A DNA stretch of 40,371 bases, from positions 1 through 40,371 of the forward strand of contig DAHXNI010000103.1 in the NCBI GenBank assembly GCA_027365475.1, given 5' to 3'. This document shows, piece after piece, positions 34,001 through 40,371 of this stretch. The first letter of the stretch is position 1. Each line of letters begins with the position of its first letter. Position numbers and translations under genes: made by a program. The notes under the pieces were generated by a model. The model did no database searches. It was not told where the DNA came from and saw only the letters and a program-made list of their open reading frames with translations. The DNA comes from Pseudomonadota bacterium (GTDB lineage Bacteria > Pseudomonadota > Gammaproteobacteria > JAKAQQ01).

Positions 34001-36581
34001 TGACACTCACGGTCCAGAACCAGGCGGGTACCAACACCGTCCAACCGAGCACGAGCAGGGCTGTCAGTGCCGCTGGTATCAGGCTGCGCCTGAGATTGTC
34101 TAGAATCTTGCCACGCGACAGCAATGAGATCGGATTCCGCTGTCTGCTCGCTCCGGGACCCGGCACACTTGGAAAGAGCCAGAACGCAATCTGCCAATCA
34201 CCTCTTATCCAACGGTGTCGGCGGGCCACGTCATCGCTGTAGGCACTCGGGTATTCCTCATACAGCAGTACATCGCTCAATAAGCCGGTCTTTGAATAGC
34301 ATCCTTCCAGAAGATCATGGCTGAGGATGAGGTTTTCTGGAAAACGCTCGTGCAGAACCTTGGCGAAGGCATCCACATCATAGATGCCCTTTCCGATAAA
34401 CGAGCCTTCCGAAAACAGATCCTGGTAAACATCTGAAACCGCACGCGTATAGGGATCAATGCCGGGTTCACCCGCGAACAGTCGCGAATACCGTGTGCGA
34501 TTGATGCTGGGCAGACTGATAGCCACGCGTGGCTGAACGACACCATAACCCTCGCAGATACACTGCCCAACGGCATCGTAGCGCGCACGGTTTAACGGAT
34601 GTGCCATCACGCCTACGAACTGGCGCGCCGAATCGCGTGGGAGCTGCGTATCAACGTCAAGGGTGATGACGTATTTCACATCTGACAAGACCGCAGTACG
34701 GCCCACCACAAGATGAAAATGTTCAGGGGAGCCGTTTCGCAGAAATAAATTCAGCTCGGCGATCTTCCCGCGCTTGCGCTCATAGCCCATCCATTTCCGC
34801 TCACCTGCATTCCAGTGGCGTGATCGATGAAACAGGAAGAACACGTCCCCAAGCGGATTGGGATATTTTTTATTCAGGGCTTCAATCTGCCTGCTCGCCA
34901 GTTGCAGGAGTCCTGCGTCCTCGGCCAGGGTTTCCTCTCTTGCATCCTGAAAATCGGTTAGCAGGCAAAAATGCAGATGATCATCACGGTTGCCGAGGAA
35001 ACGGACCTCAAGGGCTTCCGACAGTTTCTCGATGTCCTCAGCATGGGTCAGCATGGCGGGAATAACGACCAGGCTGCGCAACTCGGGTGGAATGCCATGC
35101 GAGTAATCCATGCGCGGGAGGAGCTGTGGAAGTGACCACAGCGTCACCAGCCAGTTCACCAGTGCAACCGCGAGATAGCTGGCGCAGAACACTGCAATCA
35201 GGCCAACTGGCGCCAGTATCCAGCCTGTTGTCCCATTGACGTATGCCAGGATCAACAAACTGGCGCTACACATCCCGGTCAGCAGCAAGATCCCGCCCGC
35301 ATACAGGAAGAGAGGGGCGCGACTGCCCACCCTCCGGAGTCTCTCGCCAACCGAAAGTCGCTTGCCGACCACTGCCTCAAGCTGACGCAGACCTTTATCG
35401 ATCAGATAAAAACCCACATGAGCCTCCCGGTCTTGCTCACCCTGCGTGATGGCTCGCTTTCGGCTTAACGCGATCGCCTGACTGGCTACCTCCACTTCGG
35501 ACGACCGGCTGCTCTTGGCCAACGCTTCCACAGCACGGCGATAGCGATCACGGGTTAAAAAATCCATCTTGCCGTAAATGCCGCCAATATCCTGTCGCAG
35601 AATATGTTCGACGCTACTCAGGGTCTCGACGAAACTGCGCCAGTCCATCGCTTCCAGGAATCGCAAACTCGAAATGGTATTGCTGATGGAAGCCTGTTCT
35701 GCTGCCTGTTCCTGACTCTCCGCTTGTACCACCTGTTCGATACTCAGACCGGATTCCGAGAGGTTCTGTTCAATCCAGGTGAGGGGCAAACGCAATGCAG
35801 GGCTCTGTCCCTGGAGCAGTCGTGAAAATTCAGCGATGAATGAACCCTCCATCGGCGGGTTCGATTTTGCCATGTCCGCGATCACTACCACGAGATTCTT
35901 GGGATTCTGTCCCGCGATGGCAATCATCCGACTGGCCCACTGGATGCCCAGATCCCGATGGATTCGGGATGCGGCGATGCGGACCCCAATCCGCCTGAGG
36001 TTTTCGATCAGCGCAAGACGCAACATGATGGGAAGCGCCCACAGCTCACCCAGCCTCAAGGTGGTGATGGCCTGATAAGCCATTACGAACCGGCTGAGAC
36101 CCTCCGAGTCCACCCGCCCATCGCCGTGGGAGATGATTTCCAGAGCAATGTCATACACGCGCGGGAGCCCGACGGAAGGGCCACTGGACAGGCAGGGCAG
36201 TTCACGGCTGTAACTTTTGGGCAAGTGACGACGAGCGATATGAATATTCTCTTCAATGAGGTAGAGATTATCCAAAAGCCATTCGCTGGCAGGCGTGATC
36301 TGGAGTTTTTCATGGACCGCATGGGTCAACAATTCACAAACATGGACCAGAACCTTTTCGTTTTCAGCCAACCGTGTCAGGAGTCGATCCTTGGCATGCC
36401 CGTCATTCAACTGATGCAACCCAGCGAGGAGTTCCCCATGACGCGCCATCTGGTCCGCGTTGAATAGTTCAGCGCGTAACAGCGGCTCTTCTCTAGGGTT
36501 TTCCAGTGATGAGGGAGCTTCTGCGCGTGGAAGCATCCAATCGAGCAGATTTCTGAAAATGGATGGGCTACTGCGTTTCAA
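27987..36581 (-). CDS. ndvB: Cyclic beta-1,2-glucan synthase (NdvB/ChvB type)
   Basis: A 2864-aa membrane enzyme that makes cyclic beta-1,2-glucan from UDP-glucose (rhizobial NdvB is about 2830 aa). The N-terminal helical part (1-410) is followed by membrane segments (about 425-470). The GT84 transferase has ITLDVDTQLPRD near 640, EGSFIGKGIYDVDAF near 725 and RHRWIRGDWQ near 792, then more membrane helices (820-990). A glycoamylase-like domain (about 1010-1540; WGISESGYNLLNAHFSYDYR near 1407, RSYMAHHQGMSF near 1510) matches the region now assigned to cyclisation (GH189). The C-terminal GH94 phosphorylase part ends with FGFRDQLQDVMAL and GTGDWNDSMNRVG (Asp near 2535). TTG 36581 is supported by GGAG 8 nt upstream; ATG 36536 is the alternative. 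First in the operon with HAD and pgm. Confidence 0.93.
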   Translation of the reverse strand: MKRSSPSIFRNLLDWMLPRAEAPSSLENPREEPLLRAELFNADQMARHGELLAGLHQLNDGHAKDRLLTRLAENEKVLVHVCELLTHAVHEKLQITPASEWLLDNLYLIEENIHIARRHLPKSYSRELPCLSSGPSVGLPRVYDIALEIISHGDGRVDSEGLSRFVMAYQAITTLRLGELWALPIMLRLALIENLRRIGVRIAASRIHRDLGIQWASRMIAIAGQNPKNLVVVIADMAKSNPPMEGSFIAEFSRLLQGQSPALRLPLTWIEQNLSESGLSIEQVVQAESQEQAAEQASISNTISSLRFLEAMDWRSFVETLSSVEHILRQDIGGIYGKMDFLTRDRYRRAVEALAKSSRSSEVEVASQAIALSRKRAITQGEQDREAHVGFYLIDKGLRQLEAVVGKRLSVGERLRRVGSRAPLFLYAGGILLLTGMCSASLLILAYVNGTTGWILAPVGLIAVFCASYLAVALVNWLVTLWSLPQLLPRMDYSHGIPPELRSLVVIPAMLTHAEDIEKLSEALEVRFLGNRDDHLHFCLLTDFQDAREETLAEDAGLLQLASRQIEALNKKYPNPLGDVFFLFHRSRHWNAGERKWMGYERKRGKIAELNLFLRNGSPEHFHLVVGRTAVLSDVKYVITLDVDTQLPRDSARQFVGVMAHPLNRARYDAVGQCICEGYGVVQPRVAISLPSINRTRYSRLFAGEPGIDPYTRAVSDVYQDLFSEGSFIGKGIYDVDAFAKVLHERFPENLILSHDLLEGCYSKTGLLSDVLLYEEYPSAYSDDVARRHRWIRGDWQIAFWLFPSVPGPGASRQRNPISLLSRGKILDNLRRSLIPAALTALLVLGWTVLVPAWFWTVSVIGILLTPVLLTSVLGWFKKPENVLLRPHVMATAHTTYRGVVQALFSLACLPFEAWFSLDAILRVIVRMLMTHTRLLEWAPTSDSKHTARASLLSYARLMWIAPATAFVLLAWLAASRLSALAVAWPILALWFCSPILAWRISQPHVSPEPKLTPDQNLFLHALSRKIWSFFERYVGVEDHWLPPDSYQEYPSDLIAHRTSPTNMGLALLANLTAYDFGYISAGQLVERSVDAFRSMHKLERYEGHFYNWYDTQTLKPLQPLYVSTVDSGNLAGHLLTLRQGLLALPDHQILNQKFWDGLDDTLRVLVDIPGANALAGVNTLQKHLQSLRMIPPETPAAAKACLEQLISTAADMIVESDAEPEDPLRWWMQALVRQCHNAGEELAFLLSPEWAESGQMHGIPSLHELARQGNPRAIERLAVIDDLAVQATDLADMEYGFLYDTDRHVLAIGYNPSEHRRDSSYYDLLASEARLCSFVVIAQGKLPQEHWFALGRLLIGAEGDPILASWGGSMFEYLMPLLVMPTFDQTLLDQTYKTAVEKQIEYGNEREVPWGISESGYNLLNAHFSYDYRAFGVPSLGLRRDLTEDLVIAPYAAALALMVAPHAACLNLQRMSAAGFEGRYGLYEAIDYTPARLPRGQSHAIVRSYMAHHQGMSFLALAYQLLDHPMQKRFESDASFQATMLLLQERVPKATVFYSHKSEPSDWHISPGDAVMPTRIFKSPHTPTPEIQLLSNGRYQVMMSNAGGGFSKWNQIALTRWREDGTRDNWGTFCYLRDAVSGAVWSNTYQPTLIKPESYEVMLAESHVEYRCRLNGIDTNTVVAVSPEDDIELRCITLTNRSRVRRVVDLTTYAEVVLAHATADDAHPGFSNLFVETEIIPKWQAILCTRRPRSPDEHSPYMFHLMTTPVPMEQTGSYETDRMRFIGRGNDVTNPEAMRTAAPLSDSQGSVLDPIVAIRYRVVLEPDEQATVNVVTGVAKNRDLCLDLVEKYQDGHLSHRVLGLAHTHSQVILRQINATEADSQLYGHLAGSVIYANPSLRADPGVLLRNRRGQTGLWGYAISGDLPIVLLRIGDMVNIDLVRQLVQAHAYWRVKGLAVDLVIWNENHAGYRQLLHDQIMGLISTGTEASVIDRSGGIFVKIAEQVSEEDRVLLQSVARVIISDSAGALAPQVNRQGRAEIRTPLLVPTRSLRIEPSSEEPAPCELIFFNGLGGLTPDGREYVTTLLPGQMTPAPWVNVLANPTFGTLVSESGSGNTWSENSHEFRLTPWFNDPVSDPAGEAFYIRDEESGKFWSPTVLPSRGATPYRSRHGFGYSVFEHTEQGIRSELWIYVAIDAPVKFAVFKLRNHSGRSRKLSITGYLEWVLADLRAQSMMHVITEVESGKGALFARNPYSQEFAQHVVFFDVDHAARTVSGDRSEFIGRNGTLAHPAALARMRLSGNVGAGLDPCGAIQVPFELSDACEREIVFRIGAGRNAAEASELVQRFRGTDAAHTALRAVQQYWEHTLGAVQVETPDPSVNVLANGWLVYQVLACRLWARTAFYQPSGAFGFRDQLQDVMALIHTQPVLTRQQLTLSASRQFSEGDVQHWWQVPSGRGIRSRCSDDYLWLPLVTCHYVSRTGDIGVLDEKIHFIQGRALNPGEDSYYDLPGLSDTTATLYEHCLSAVLRGLRFGSHGLPLMGTGDWNDSMNRVGEKGKGESVWLGFFLHTVLIQFKKIAERRGDTPSAERCQKEADQLRTNLEAHAWDGAWYRRAWFDDGSRLGSISNTECQIDSIAQSWAVLSGVAGVERARQAMEAVDQHLVNRTDALVALLTPPFDTSDMHPGYIKGYPPGVRENGGQYTHAAVWAAMAFAALGDRQRAWELMGMLNPLHHGNSPEAIARYRVEPYVMASDIYALSPHTRRGGWTWYTGSAGWMYQFMIESLLGLRLEVDKLHVEPLLPVDWPGFKVRYRYRETTYHLTIVQTDPADGKTGIVYDGVEQSENAIPLVDDHEEHEVNVRVRRERI

Positions 36582-37007
36582 GTCCGGATCTCCGTAATGA
36601 ATAGGGTCGCAAACAGCGGACCCGTGACATCGGCAGCAGAACCGGAGGCCTGATTCAGGTGTGGTCCAGTCGCATCACGGTTTCCGATCCTTCTGGACAA
36701 TCACCCTTCACATCGGAATCGGGTTTCCGAAGATGTCTCCATCAGGATCTCATCCGAACCTGACGCACGCTCGGAGTCCCCTTCCCGGGATGCGGCAAGG
36801 TCACGATACACCTGCAACCGGAACCACTGTCCTGTATGGGCTATTCTCGGTGTTGGGGCTGGAAGATTCAGTACGTTGGAGTACATAAAACCAAAGCACA
36901 TCAGTTGCCACCGGGACACGTAGGCCAGGCATTCAACCGTGGGCCTCGGCTAGTGTGATGCATCATCCTAAACACGAGCATCCTTGCGCTTCGAGCTCAA
37001 GGTTTTA
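36582..37007. other. Gap upstream of the glucan synthase
   Basis: No gene is supported. It holds the ndvB ribosome binding site (GGAG on the minus strand, within 36588-36594), a perfect palindrome TGATGCATCA (36956-36965) and a hairpin after the GH144 gene. No convincing sigma70 promoter was fixed for ndvB. Confidence 0.5.
36982..37002 (-). terminator. Hairpin after the GH144-type gene
   Basis: CCTTG (36982-36986) and CAAGG (36998-37002), with two more pairs inside, form a stem 5-6 nt after the stop codon. The T-run after it is weak, so termination before ndvB is possible but not certain. Confidence 0.35.
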
Positions 37008-38339
37008 TCAATACAGGGACGGTACGGATGCGGCATGCGGCGGTAACCAACCTCCCGTAAACCCCGCCCGCTCTAACCCATGGATGACATAGGGGCACGC
37101 ACGCATTAAACGCCACAAGAGACCTGTCCGCTGGTTCTCGATCATCAGGATGATTGGCCCTTGATTGAGCCCGCAATGGTAGGGTGATATCCAGCCGTAA
37201 GGATTAGCGGACCGCTCCGGATAGGTCGGATTGAAACTGCTTTTAAAGCCATAGGGATTGCCGACTTTCAACTTGAACTCGTATATGAAGTAGTCAATCG
37301 TGGGTAACACGATCTCTGGCGCAAACGGCAGGGAGGCCACCACCACCCAGGGTGAGAGGGTTCCGTCATCGGGCCCGTCCGGCACACCGCGTGCCACATA
37401 GCCAAAGAATTGACGCGGGACGCCCTCTACTGTGAGTGTTTCCGGACCGGGACCGTTGCAGGCGGTGAGCCCCCAGCAGTACCTGCTGTAGCCCTTGAAC
37501 TTGAGCGGGTTCCTGATCGCATATTCTTGTTGTGCATAGGTGGCACGGCGGCTGTTCTCGAAATAGTCGCTCCCCTGGCTGCGCATATAGGCATCCTGGA
37601 GACCACGAAAATCAATCCAGATATGCGAAAGCTGATGCGCAAACAAGGGGCCGGCATAAAGATATTCCTGCCCATAACCACTTCTCCACTCATAGCTAGC
37701 GGTCCAGGCGGTGTAGCTGCTCTCGTGCAAGGGATGTGTGGGCGAGCCCAAACCCAGTATGTAGAGTATCAGTGCTTCATCGTAGCCTCGCCAGCGGCTG
37801 GACAGGAAACCGCATTCTGGTTTCCAGCCCATTGTGACGGTTACGGCTTCATTTTGAGCCCATTGCCAATCGGCTCGGAGATAGAGCGCCTCTGCCAGCA
37901 TGCGGATCTCATGTTCATCAGGTGTGTTCAGATCGAAATACCGACCTATAGACAGTATGCCCGCCAGCAGCAAGGCACTGTCCATGGTTGACAGCTCACA
38001 CTGCCAGGCACGCCGGCCAGTTTGCATGTCGAGAAAGTGATAATAAAAACCCCGGTAGCCCGTCGCATCGGGTTCTGGCCCTTGCGGACTGTTGTGGAAG
38101 AACCGTAGCGTCGTGAGAATACGCTCTACTGCCGTATCACGCAGGAGGTATCCACGTTCGACGGCAATGGGATAGGATGACAATCCAAGTCCCACGGCGG
38201 CAATACTGGCAGGTGCGCCCGGCACAGTTCTGTCCATGACCAGTCCATTTGCCGGATTCGTCTCGTGCAGAAAGTAATCGAACGCTTCGCGTTGAAGCTT
38301 TTCAAGCTCAGGTTCAACAGTCAGTTTTGGAGCGTGCAT
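37008..38339 (-). CDS. GH144-type endo-beta-1,2-glucanase (glycoamylase-like domain)
   Basis: A 443-aa (alpha/alpha)6-barrel protein of the glycoamylase-like family (PF10091), which includes GH144 endo-beta-1,2-glucanases. Signature blocks: TNPANGLVMDR (27-37), SIAAVGLGLSSYPIAVERG (45-63), GFYYHFLDMQTGRRAW (97-112), CELSTMDSALLLAGIL (114-129) and WRGYDEALILYILGLGSP near 183. Acidic residues Asp104, Glu115, Asp120 and Glu188 fall where the family has active-site acids. No signal peptide is visible after ATG 38339 (MHAPKLTVEPELEKL), so it is probably cytoplasmic. A TTG 12 codons upstream does not change this. It lies just upstream of the glucan synthase on the same strand. Confidence 0.85.
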   Translation of the reverse strand: MHAPKLTVEPELEKLQREAFDYFLHETNPANGLVMDRTVPGAPASIAAVGLGLSSYPIAVERGYLLRDTAVERILTTLRFFHNSPQGPEPDATGYRGFYYHFLDMQTGRRAWQCELSTMDSALLLAGILSIGRYFDLNTPDEHEIRMLAEALYLRADWQWAQNEAVTVTMGWKPECGFLSSRWRGYDEALILYILGLGSPTHPLHESSYTAWTASYEWRSGYGQEYLYAGPLFAHQLSHIWIDFRGLQDAYMRSQGSDYFENSRRATYAQQEYAIRNPLKFKGYSRYCWGLTACNGPGPETLTVEGVPRQFFGYVARGVPDGPDDGTLSPWVVVASLPFAPEIVLPTIDYFIYEFKLKVGNPYGFKSSFNPTYPERSANPYGWISPYHCGLNQGPIILMIENQRTGLLWRLMRACPYVIHGLERAGFTGGWLPPHAASVPSLY

Positions 38340-38424
38340 GGAAATGCCTGATAACGATCTCACCCGGCACCTCAAGTTGCGTCACGCGAGGGGATGGAGC
38401 CTGGGGCTTCATCGGAACTGCACG

Positions 38425-39156
38425 TCAGATGAATACGGGTCTCGGTTGCAGCCGTATTCCCTGCAACAGCCGTTCATATTCGCTTTCGACCACGCCGTAA
38501 CACTCGCAGACCAGAGATTCAAGACCCACCCGATTGAGGACTGAAATCCGTCCATCCAAATAGGTGATCAGACGCGCAAATTGCAGCTTCTCTGTTACCT
38601 CCGAGACCGCTCCCAGACGGATACCGAGCATGTTGGCCACGAGTTCCTCGCTCATCTTCATTTCGTCAGAGCGAAGCCGATCAATGCTCAAGAGCACCCA
38701 GCGGCAGAGCTGCTGCTCAAGCGTATGGTGACGGTTGCAGGCTGCAGTTTGCGACATTTGCGCGATGAGCGCCTGGGTGTAGCATAGAATCGCCTTCTGT
38801 AAAGTAGTGCCCATATCAAACTCGGCCTGCATCACGCTCGCCTTCACCCGATAGGCGGTTCCTGCGTTTTGTACCGCCGCTCGGTTGTGGGTCGCACTAT
38901 CGCCCATGAACGACGAGACTCCCACCACTCCCTCGAAACCAACCACAGCGATCTCCGCCGATGTCCTGTTGTTCATGACATGGAGCAACGATACGATGCA
39001 GTCGGATGGGAAATAGACATGCGTCATGGCCTTGCCCGATTCGAATATGGACTGGCCCAAGGTCAGTGTGACGGGCTCGAGTTCGGGCTGCAGGCGTGCA
39101 TACGCTTCCGGCGGAAGGCTGTTCAGAAGATAGTTGTCTTTCGGGCTTGCAAACAT
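38425..39156 (-). CDS. Crp/Fnr-family regulator, divergent paralog
   Basis: A 243-aa regulator. The cyclic-nucleotide-binding-like beta-roll (about 15-120) includes YFPSDCIVSLLHVM and VGFEGVVGVSSFMG. It lacks the GE...RxS residues that bind cAMP in CRP, and lacks FNR-type Cys clusters. The C-terminal HTH (about 160-225) reads MSEELVANMLGIRLGAVSEV, where the usual RRExVTxAA recognition region is changed. A CECYGVV motif ends the domain. It is a paralog of the next gene. It reads toward the GH144 gene (86 nt gap) and may control or share a transcript with it. Confidence 0.85.
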   Translation of the reverse strand: MFASPKDNYLLNSLPPEAYARLQPELEPVTLTLGQSIFESGKAMTHVYFPSDCIVSLLHVMNNRTSAEIAVVGFEGVVGVSSFMGDSATHNRAAVQNAGTAYRVKASVMQAEFDMGTTLQKAILCYTQALIAQMSQTAACNRHHTLEQQLCRWVLLSIDRLRSDEMKMSEELVANMLGIRLGAVSEVTEKLQFARLITYLDGRISVLNRVGLESLVCECYGVVESEYERLLQGIRLQPRPVFI

Positions 39157-39391
39157 CGAACTAGCCCCAATACGCAGGTTTCGGTGGGCTTCAGGACTCC
39201 CGGTATTAGCCTAGCGGACGGCATGCGGCGGCTCTGTGCGGTAGCGCGCTCAGCCTGCAGAAGCTGGGATGCCCTGCGCTGGAAGGGAAAAGTCATAGGC
39301 AGCGCGGAATGCGGATAACGGTTAAGCCGCCATAACCCGCCGTGATCACTGCCCCTGTCTGCCCGGTGACTTCAGTATGCAGGCGGGCGCA

Positions 39392-40102
39392 TCAGGTGGA
39401 AACGACGTCAGGAAGCAGCCGGTCATATTCCAGTTTGACCACTCCATAGCATTCGCACACATTCGATTCCATGGCGGATCGGTCGATCAGGGTGATGTTT
39501 CCACGGGCATAATGGATGAGTCCGTTCTTTTGCAGTTTGCCAGCTGCTTCCGTTACGCTTTCGCGGCGTACCCCCAGCATGTTGGCGATAAGTTCCTGGG
39601 TCATCTCGAGCTTGTCCGAACGCAGGCGATCAAAGCTCAGCAGGAGCCACCGGCACAGCTGCTGTTCAATCGTATGGTGCCGATTGCACACGGCGGTCTG
39701 TGCCGTCTGGGTGAGCAACGCTTGTGTGTAGCGCAGCAACAGGTGACGAAAGGGAAAGTTGCCTTCGAATTCAGACTTCATAATACCGGCCCGCAGCCGG
39801 TAAGCAGATCCCGCACTTTGGATCACTGCGCGATTGGGCGTACTCCCGCCTCCCATGAGCAGCGAGATGCCCACCAGGCCCTCGAACCCGACGATCGCGA
39901 TCTCCGCACAGGCGCCGTTCTCCATGACGTAAAGCAGAGAGACGATGCAGTCCACGGGGAAATACATATGCGCCATCGTGCCACCCGACTCATAGAGGGA
40001 ATCTCCCAGTGGAAAGGATACCAGTTCCAGGTGTGGCAACAGCCGCGCATAAACTTCAGCTGGCAAGGCATTCAATAGTAGATTGTTTTTGGGGTCGCTC
40101 AT
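39392..40102 (-). CDS. Crp/Fnr-family regulator
   Basis: A 236-aa regulator, clearly paralogous to the one at 38425: shared YFPxDCIVSLLxVM, NRHHTxEQQLCRWxLLSxDRLRSD and xCECYGVV. Its HTH is canonical for this subfamily: MTQELIANMLGVRRESVTEA, then AGKLQKNGLIHYARGNI. Again there is no cAMP-binding Arg/Ser pair and no Fe-S Cys set, so the signal is unknown. ATG 40102 (MSDPKNNLLLNALP) lines up with the paralog; the seven codons upstream are dropped. A sigma70-like promoter lies about 80-110 nt upstream. Confidence 0.87.
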   Translation of the reverse strand: MSDPKNNLLLNALPAEVYARLLPHLELVSFPLGDSLYESGGTMAHMYFPVDCIVSLLYVMENGACAEIAIVGFEGLVGISLLMGGGSTPNRAVIQSAGSAYRLRAGIMKSEFEGNFPFRHLLLRYTQALLTQTAQTAVCNRHHTIEQQLCRWLLLSFDRLRSDKLEMTQELIANMLGVRRESVTEAAGKLQKNGLIHYARGNITLIDRSAMESNVCECYGVVKLEYDRLLPDVVST

Positions 40103-40182
40103 CGCACTGCTCTGATCTCTCACTCACATCAACCCATCACTCACAAGAACCGGCCCACCCGCGCATGTCAGCCAGCCGGAAC

Positions 40183-40212
40183 TTTATAGCACAAAATAAC
40201 TGCGTCTTACAA
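40183..40212 (-). promoter_or_regulatory. Candidate promoter of the Crp-type gene
   Basis: On the minus strand, TTGTAA (40212 to 40207) and TATAAA (40188 to 40183) are separated by 18 nt. The start would be near 40176, leaving a leader of about 75 nt. Confidence 0.45.
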
Positions 40213-40371
40213 TTCGGGACGGGCACCCCACACGACCACGTCAAAGTCCCCCCTCGAAGCACGAGTGGAGTTGGGAAACGGAGAGAATTTTTCAGAAGTC
40301 GGAGGCGAAACGAGAAAATTTTCGGGATGAAGGGGGGACCCGAGGGGTAAAGTCAGGATTTTCTCTATTCT

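Noticed and set aside
1-40371. tRNA, rRNA genes, CRISPR arrays, replication origin
   Set aside because: No cloverleaf, rRNA signature, regular short direct repeats with spacers, or DnaA-box cluster was recognised by eye.

Overview
The window looks like a chromosomal piece of a Gammaproteobacterium. LPS-core genes (hldE, waaA, an LpxL-type acyltransferase) show a Gram-negative outer membrane. Metal handling, several insertion sequences and toxin-antitoxin pairs suggest an environmental, possibly acid- or metal-exposed species. Genus cannot be fixed from the sequence alone. No rRNA, tRNA or CRISPR array was seen.

Layout. (1) 137-3788: LPS genes, with hldE-waaA on the minus strand and a divergent lpxL-like gene. 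(2) 3823-4975: an Xre antitoxin / AbiEii-type nucleotidyltransferase toxin pair with a repeat-built, probably leaderless promoter. (3) 5146-8443: a metal block, namely a Fur-family regulator overlapping a NicO-like membrane transporter, then a strong sigma70 promoter, a leader of about 257 nt with a 21-codon uORF and a large hairpin, an unusual NRAMP-family transporter and a 64-aa membrane protein. (4) 8537-11428: a secreted YncE-like propeller fused to a phosphoesterase. (5) 11689-21780: an accessory island with lower coding density. It holds an IS1634-family element, a RibD_C/DHFR-like reductase, a MerB-like protein, a truncated integrase with a sequestered ribosome binding site, an IS110 element with a possible bridge-RNA region, two VapBC-type pairs, a ferritin-like protein, a small secreted protein and an IS5-type remnant. 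Four long gaps of the island carry members of a repeat family. (6) 21806-25344: class II aldolase and CpdA-like phosphodiesterase (overlapping), divergent from an acetyl-CoA synthetase. (7) 25483-38339: a beta-1,2-glucan locus with a 2864-aa cyclic beta-1,2-glucan synthase, a HAD phosphatase and phosphoglucomutase in one minus-strand operon, and a GH144-type endo-beta-1,2-glucanase just upstream. (8) 38425-40102: two paralogous Crp/Fnr regulators.

How parts fit. Pgm interconverts Glc-6-P and Glc-1-P, the route to UDP-glucose used by the synthase; the GH94 part of the synthase can release Glc-1-P from glucan ends, so Pgm can also recycle it. The GH144-like enzyme has no visible signal peptide and may act on the same glucan inside the cell. 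The two Crp-like genes read toward this locus. The most novel-looking items are the NRAMP unit (leader, uORF, altered metal site, small partner), the compact glucan locus with a cytoplasmic GH144, the MerB-like protein with an altered active site, and the repeat family of the island.
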